Source: Gnetum montanum
Lineage: Eukaryota > Streptophyta > Gnetopsida > Gnetales > Gnetaceae
NCBI GenBank assembly: GCA_015680685.1
Contig: MNCI01000001.1
Location: 193,600 to 242,530, forward strand
Direction: 5' to 3'
Length of the DNA stretch: 48,931 nucleotides
A program made the position numbers and the translations under genes. Below the pieces are notes generated by a model. That model saw only the letters and a list, made by a program, of their open reading frames with translations, did no database searches and was not told the DNA's origin. Shown here one piece after another: positions 45,295-48,931 of the stretch. Each line of letters begins with the position of its first letter. The stretch's first letter is position 1.

Positions 45295-48200
45295 TGTAAT
45301 ATCCCATATTTTTGGTATCCTTAATATGTATGATGCTTTACTAAGATTGTGTTTCTTGTGCTTGGGTATGTGTTATGCATGTTATTAGTCTAATATATTT
45401 TATGGTTGGGCATTTAATATTTTATGTTAATGATATTTAAGGTTCATGTACAAATTAATGTTATTATATACAGTAGATGTTCACTAATCTAATTATTGAG
45501 TGTGATAGGATTTCATGAGAAGTTGGTTAGAATCATGGTAGGGTTTATGATCTATGCTTTTCTTGATACTTCTTAGAGTATATTTTATGTCCTTGTGTGT
45601 TATAGTATACATATAGAAATTTTATTTATAGTTAATTTAATTAGCTTTAGTTTTATTTTAGGATGCTAGTAGGATATTTTTGGCATAGTAGTTTATTGGC
45701 ATATGCTTTATTGATTATTTTAGTATGTGTGGATGTTACTTGATAGTATAGGAAGTTACATGTGTGGTGAGAAGGATTAATGGAAATATTATTTTATTTT
45801 AACTCTTAATTTGTTAATTGGTTGATTTCTCCTATTTCATAATTTTTGTTAATATTCCATTAAAATTCCCATGACTCTTTCAATCCATACACCTTGATGA
45901 TTTCAAGAACACAATGGAGAGGTGTTTAAGGAGATCAAAGTAGGCGGATGTACTTGTAGATTTTGGGTAGTTTGTGCTTTTGATTGGATCTTTACTATGT
46001 TTCTCTCTTCTCCATGGATTTCTTCATGTAGATTTAGAGGTGAGTAATCTTGGCTTCTTATTCATTACATTAAAGGATTGTGCTTATGTGTTGGATGGGT
46101 TTACCAATATTAAAATCTATATTATTATGATTTTATTCGTTGGCTGATGGGTATTATTTTAATCCTATTAAAATTTTTATTTGTATGATTTTATATTCAT
46201 CTAATTTTTAATTAACGGTATTACTATATCCATCAATTACAAGTATGAGTTTTATGATGATTATCACCAATAGTTTTGTTAGATCAAATTTTGTTGTTCA
46301 TTGAGCCCTTATTATTTGTAAGTGAATGATTAGTACTATTGTAATTCTTATTTACTGTTTTCTTGTCTTATAGAGAGAACGTGGTTTGATTTTATTTGAT
46401 AGATAGTTTGGAATGTTGGAATTTTTATTCATATTCAATATGTTACCTTGACCTTTTTTCCTTTATTAATCCTAAGCTTTTGTCCATATGTTATTTCGAT
46501 TCCTCTAATTTTTTGATAGTTTTAATTAAATATTTTCTCCATAATTTGTATTGATATATTAGTTGTGTGGGTTTTATTCCCTTCATTATGAAATTTTCAA
46601 CCTATATTTATGTCAATTTAAATTTTTCACACAAGTTTTGCTAGTGGATTGTTCTTATGCTTCACTAATTCTTATTCTTGGATTATTCGATTCTTACCTA
46701 TGGTTTTTTGATTATTTTCCATTAATTTTTTATTTTTAGCTAAATCTTGATAATTCACTACTTGTACTAGATATCTTTGATCATAGAAAGACATTTCCTA
46801 TGTAATCCAAGTCATGCAAGAAGATGTCTCTATCTAGCCCAAAACATCTTTTGTCAAGTGTAGATGTCTTCTCTTACTTAGAGATCTCTTAGTCTTGCAT
46901 GATATTTCTTCCATCTTCTATAGAAATTTTATTAAGCTTAGAAACATCTTTCTATAGACATATCCAGCATGTTAAAGACATCTCTATTCTTCTATTGATT
47001 TCTCTTTTGGCTACTAGAGGTGTTCTATTTCCAGAGATGTTTCTCCTACAAGACCAACAATGGATCAAGCTTGTTTCTTGTGAAGTTTGGTTCTCAAATT
47101 TAGTTTGGTATTTTTTTAACTTCAAATATTCTTAAAATCATATCAAATCTTGGATTGTTATTAAATTTAATATATTCTCTTTTGGATCCTCAAATTTTGG
47201 ATATTTCCTATGCATGAGTGAATATTTCTTGGAGTAAATCTTGGTCAATTGTGATTTTTCTTATCAATTATTTTGGGATCTTTTCCTTATTATTTTTTAT
47301 TTATAAGATTATTGTTGAATTCATTCCTTGATATCTTAATTTCATCACTCTTCTCATTGGATTTAAGTTTTTGGAACACTCTTCTTGAATAAGAGATTAC
47401 TACATGGTTTGAGTATCAATCCTTATATAGTTATTGGTTCTTGGGAATTCTAGTCTTCTTGTTGTTATGGCTTAATGAATCTACTTGGAATAATTGATTA
47501 AGGGTTTTTATTTTTAGATGATCTGGTTTCATGGGAGCATTATTTGAGTTATGTGGGATCTCCTTGAATGTTGGGTTTGATTCCCAATCAATGTTGAATT
47601 TCCATGTGATATTTTTGGACTTGATGGTGATATATCATTGTCTCAATTAGTGTCTTTCATGAGGATTCCTTGTGTTGATATATTTCATTGGTGAGTTAGA
47701 TTCTTTTATTTTTGATATTACTCTCCATCATCAATTTTATTTCATTTTTGTATTGTTTTTGGATAATTGGATCTTAGAAGTAGTACCAAGTTTTTATGGC
47801 AAGTTGAAGATGGAGTTCCTATAGATTTTTGGCAATTTATCTTCACAAGGATGCATTAGTGTGGATTTTATTATAGGTGAAATTATACATAAGAGAATGA
47901 TTTCATGAATCATGCATCCTTTTTTTTTTGAAGGTTCTATAACATTATAAGTGAGCCTCAATAGATGCCTTTGGCATTGGTATTTTATAAATATATGAAG
48001 TGAGTGTTGGAGATGCTTCTTACTATGTTTGAAACTAATAATAAATCCATCTACATGATAGCTTGATATTTGATTTTGGAATTTGAAAAAGTACACATGA
48101 CAACATTGTTACACATTTCACATTGAGTGTGGTGCATGCTAGCCTCCTTGTTCATGATAACAGTTGGAGTTTAAAAATCATAGTATTAGTTGTGTTTGAT

Positions 48201-48893
48201 GATTTTATGTATGGTTGTATGCTTGTTTAGATGTTCTTAAGATAACCTATTTTGTAGGATATTCATGTTCCACCTAACTTTCATGAGATCTTCTTATTTT
48301 TTGATTATAGATTATGCCAATGTTTCTCACTTAGTTTTATACTAATTATCCATTTTTTATAGGTTGATTAGATTGGATGGAGATTGGAGATTTTGGATAC
48401 TTTGCCAAGTTGTTTCTAGCATGATCTAAGAAGTTATGATTCTAGATTTAAGTTTGACTATTTGTATATTAGAAATTTCATCTTGGTGTTAGACATTATT
48501 TTTATTTTTTCATAGATTCTGTATCTATGGATTGTGCATGGGCATGCCTGTGATATTATGTTGATCATATATTTATGGAGATTTAAATTTATGGCATTTA
48601 ATTATCTTGTTCTTTGCATAGTTTTCCATAGATGATTTACTTTACTCTATTTCTACTTAGATGAAGGTTTAAGCTTATATGTTTATCATAAACTTAATTA
48701 TTTACACAATTTTTTCTTCCACTGTTGAGTTTCGTTTCTTTCCTTAGGTCATGGCTTCATGCTAGGTTACTTGTGCTTTCTTTCACTAGGTAGTCCCTAC
48801 TTTATCTTCCTTATTTTCATATCCAATTATTTGTTAAGAGTTTTACCTAATGTAATGCTCTTAAGGATAAGGCTTAAGAAGGAATATGTTACA
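45295..48893 (+). repeat. 3' LTR of element D
   Basis: It starts TGTAATATCCCATATTTTTG after the polypurine tract and is collinear with 2425-5756. The proposed end ATGTTACA (48886-48893) forms a short inverted pair with TGTAA at the start. The last 470 bases have no partner in the left copy. No coding domain is seen inside. Confidence 0.8.
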
Positions 48894-48931
48894 ATGCATG
48901 GGTTAGGGTTGTCTTTCTTAGTAAGTATTCT
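48894..48931. other. Right flank after element D
   Basis: 38 bases (atgcatggg onward) outside the proposed LTR. Nothing recognisable. If the LTR end is right, the first five bases (atgca) would be its target duplication. Confidence 0.4.

Larger units (their letters stand above)
41150..48893 (+). mobile_element. Element D: Tekay/chromovirus-like Ty3/gypsy element, 3' part
   Basis: Integrase zinc region (41150-41345), a 2.8-kb unidentified insert, integrase core and C-terminal part (44155-45280), a polypurine tract and a 3.6-kb LTR (45295-48893). The integrase tail with LWRxHG-x-EEAxWE-like spacing, the TGTAATATCCC LTR start and the great LTR length fit the Tekay/Del-type chromoviruses. Gag, protease and RT are not found in the window. 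Confidence 0.8.

Noticed and set aside
1-48931. tRNA, rRNA, CRISPR, bacterial-type operons or prophage
   Set aside because: No cloverleaf, rRNA segment, regularly spaced repeats or compact gene arrays were seen; everything fits a plant repeat-rich region.

Overview
The window looks like intergenic DNA from a very large plant genome, most likely a conifer or another gymnosperm. I infer this from the AT-rich sequence, the layers of old and heavily mutated LTR retrotransposons, the lack of any intact host gene, and the isolated single N characters typical of a short-read scaffold. The exact species cannot be read from the sequence. No tRNA, rRNA or intact protein-coding gene was found. Nearly all coding signal is decayed retroelement sequence, and many of its stop codons look like C-to-T or G-to-A changes (TAG from CAG, TGA from TGG or CGA).

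Layout. 1-2424: unassigned AT-rich DNA with a G-rich block near 1.0-1.13 kb. 2425-5756: a 3'-truncated copy of a long LTR (family D). 5757-10243: mostly unassigned, holding a CpG-rich patch with short tandem arrays (7.13-7.85 kb), a coding-like relic (8.93-9.38 kb, + strand) and a copia gag relic (9.59-10.19 kb, - strand). 10244-37149: element A, a Tat/Ogre-type Ty3/gypsy retrotransposon on the + strand (LTR, PBS, gag, protease, RT/RNase H, second RNase H, integrase, partial 3' LTR). Its body is interrupted twice. At about 15.4-22.0 kb lies an antisense gene relic with at least eight exon-like blocks and reading-phase-consistent introns. At 24013-34596 lies element B, an Athila-like Ty3/gypsy element on the - strand, bounded by TGATGAGT/ACTCATCA-type termini and a perfect 5-bp target duplication (ATAGT). 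37150 to about 41060: element C, a second Tat-like element (2.2-kb LTR, PBS and gag only) that starts inside the 3' LTR of A and is cut off. About 41150-48893: the 3' end of element D, a Tekay/chromovirus-like Ty3/gypsy element with integrase split by a 2.8-kb unidentified insert, a polypurine tract and a 3.6-kb 3' LTR.

The relative order of events can be read from the nesting. A inserted beside or into a copia element. B inserted into the integrase of A, and C into the 3' LTR of A. A later deletion or rearrangement joined truncated C to the integrase of D. The most unusual object is the antisense, intron-bearing gene relic inside A: I do not recognise its product, and it may be either a nested insertion or a host gene carried antisense by the retroelement. 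Two places near single N characters (27.99-28.14 kb and 29.57-29.66 kb) are probable assembly artefacts and should not be read as biology.
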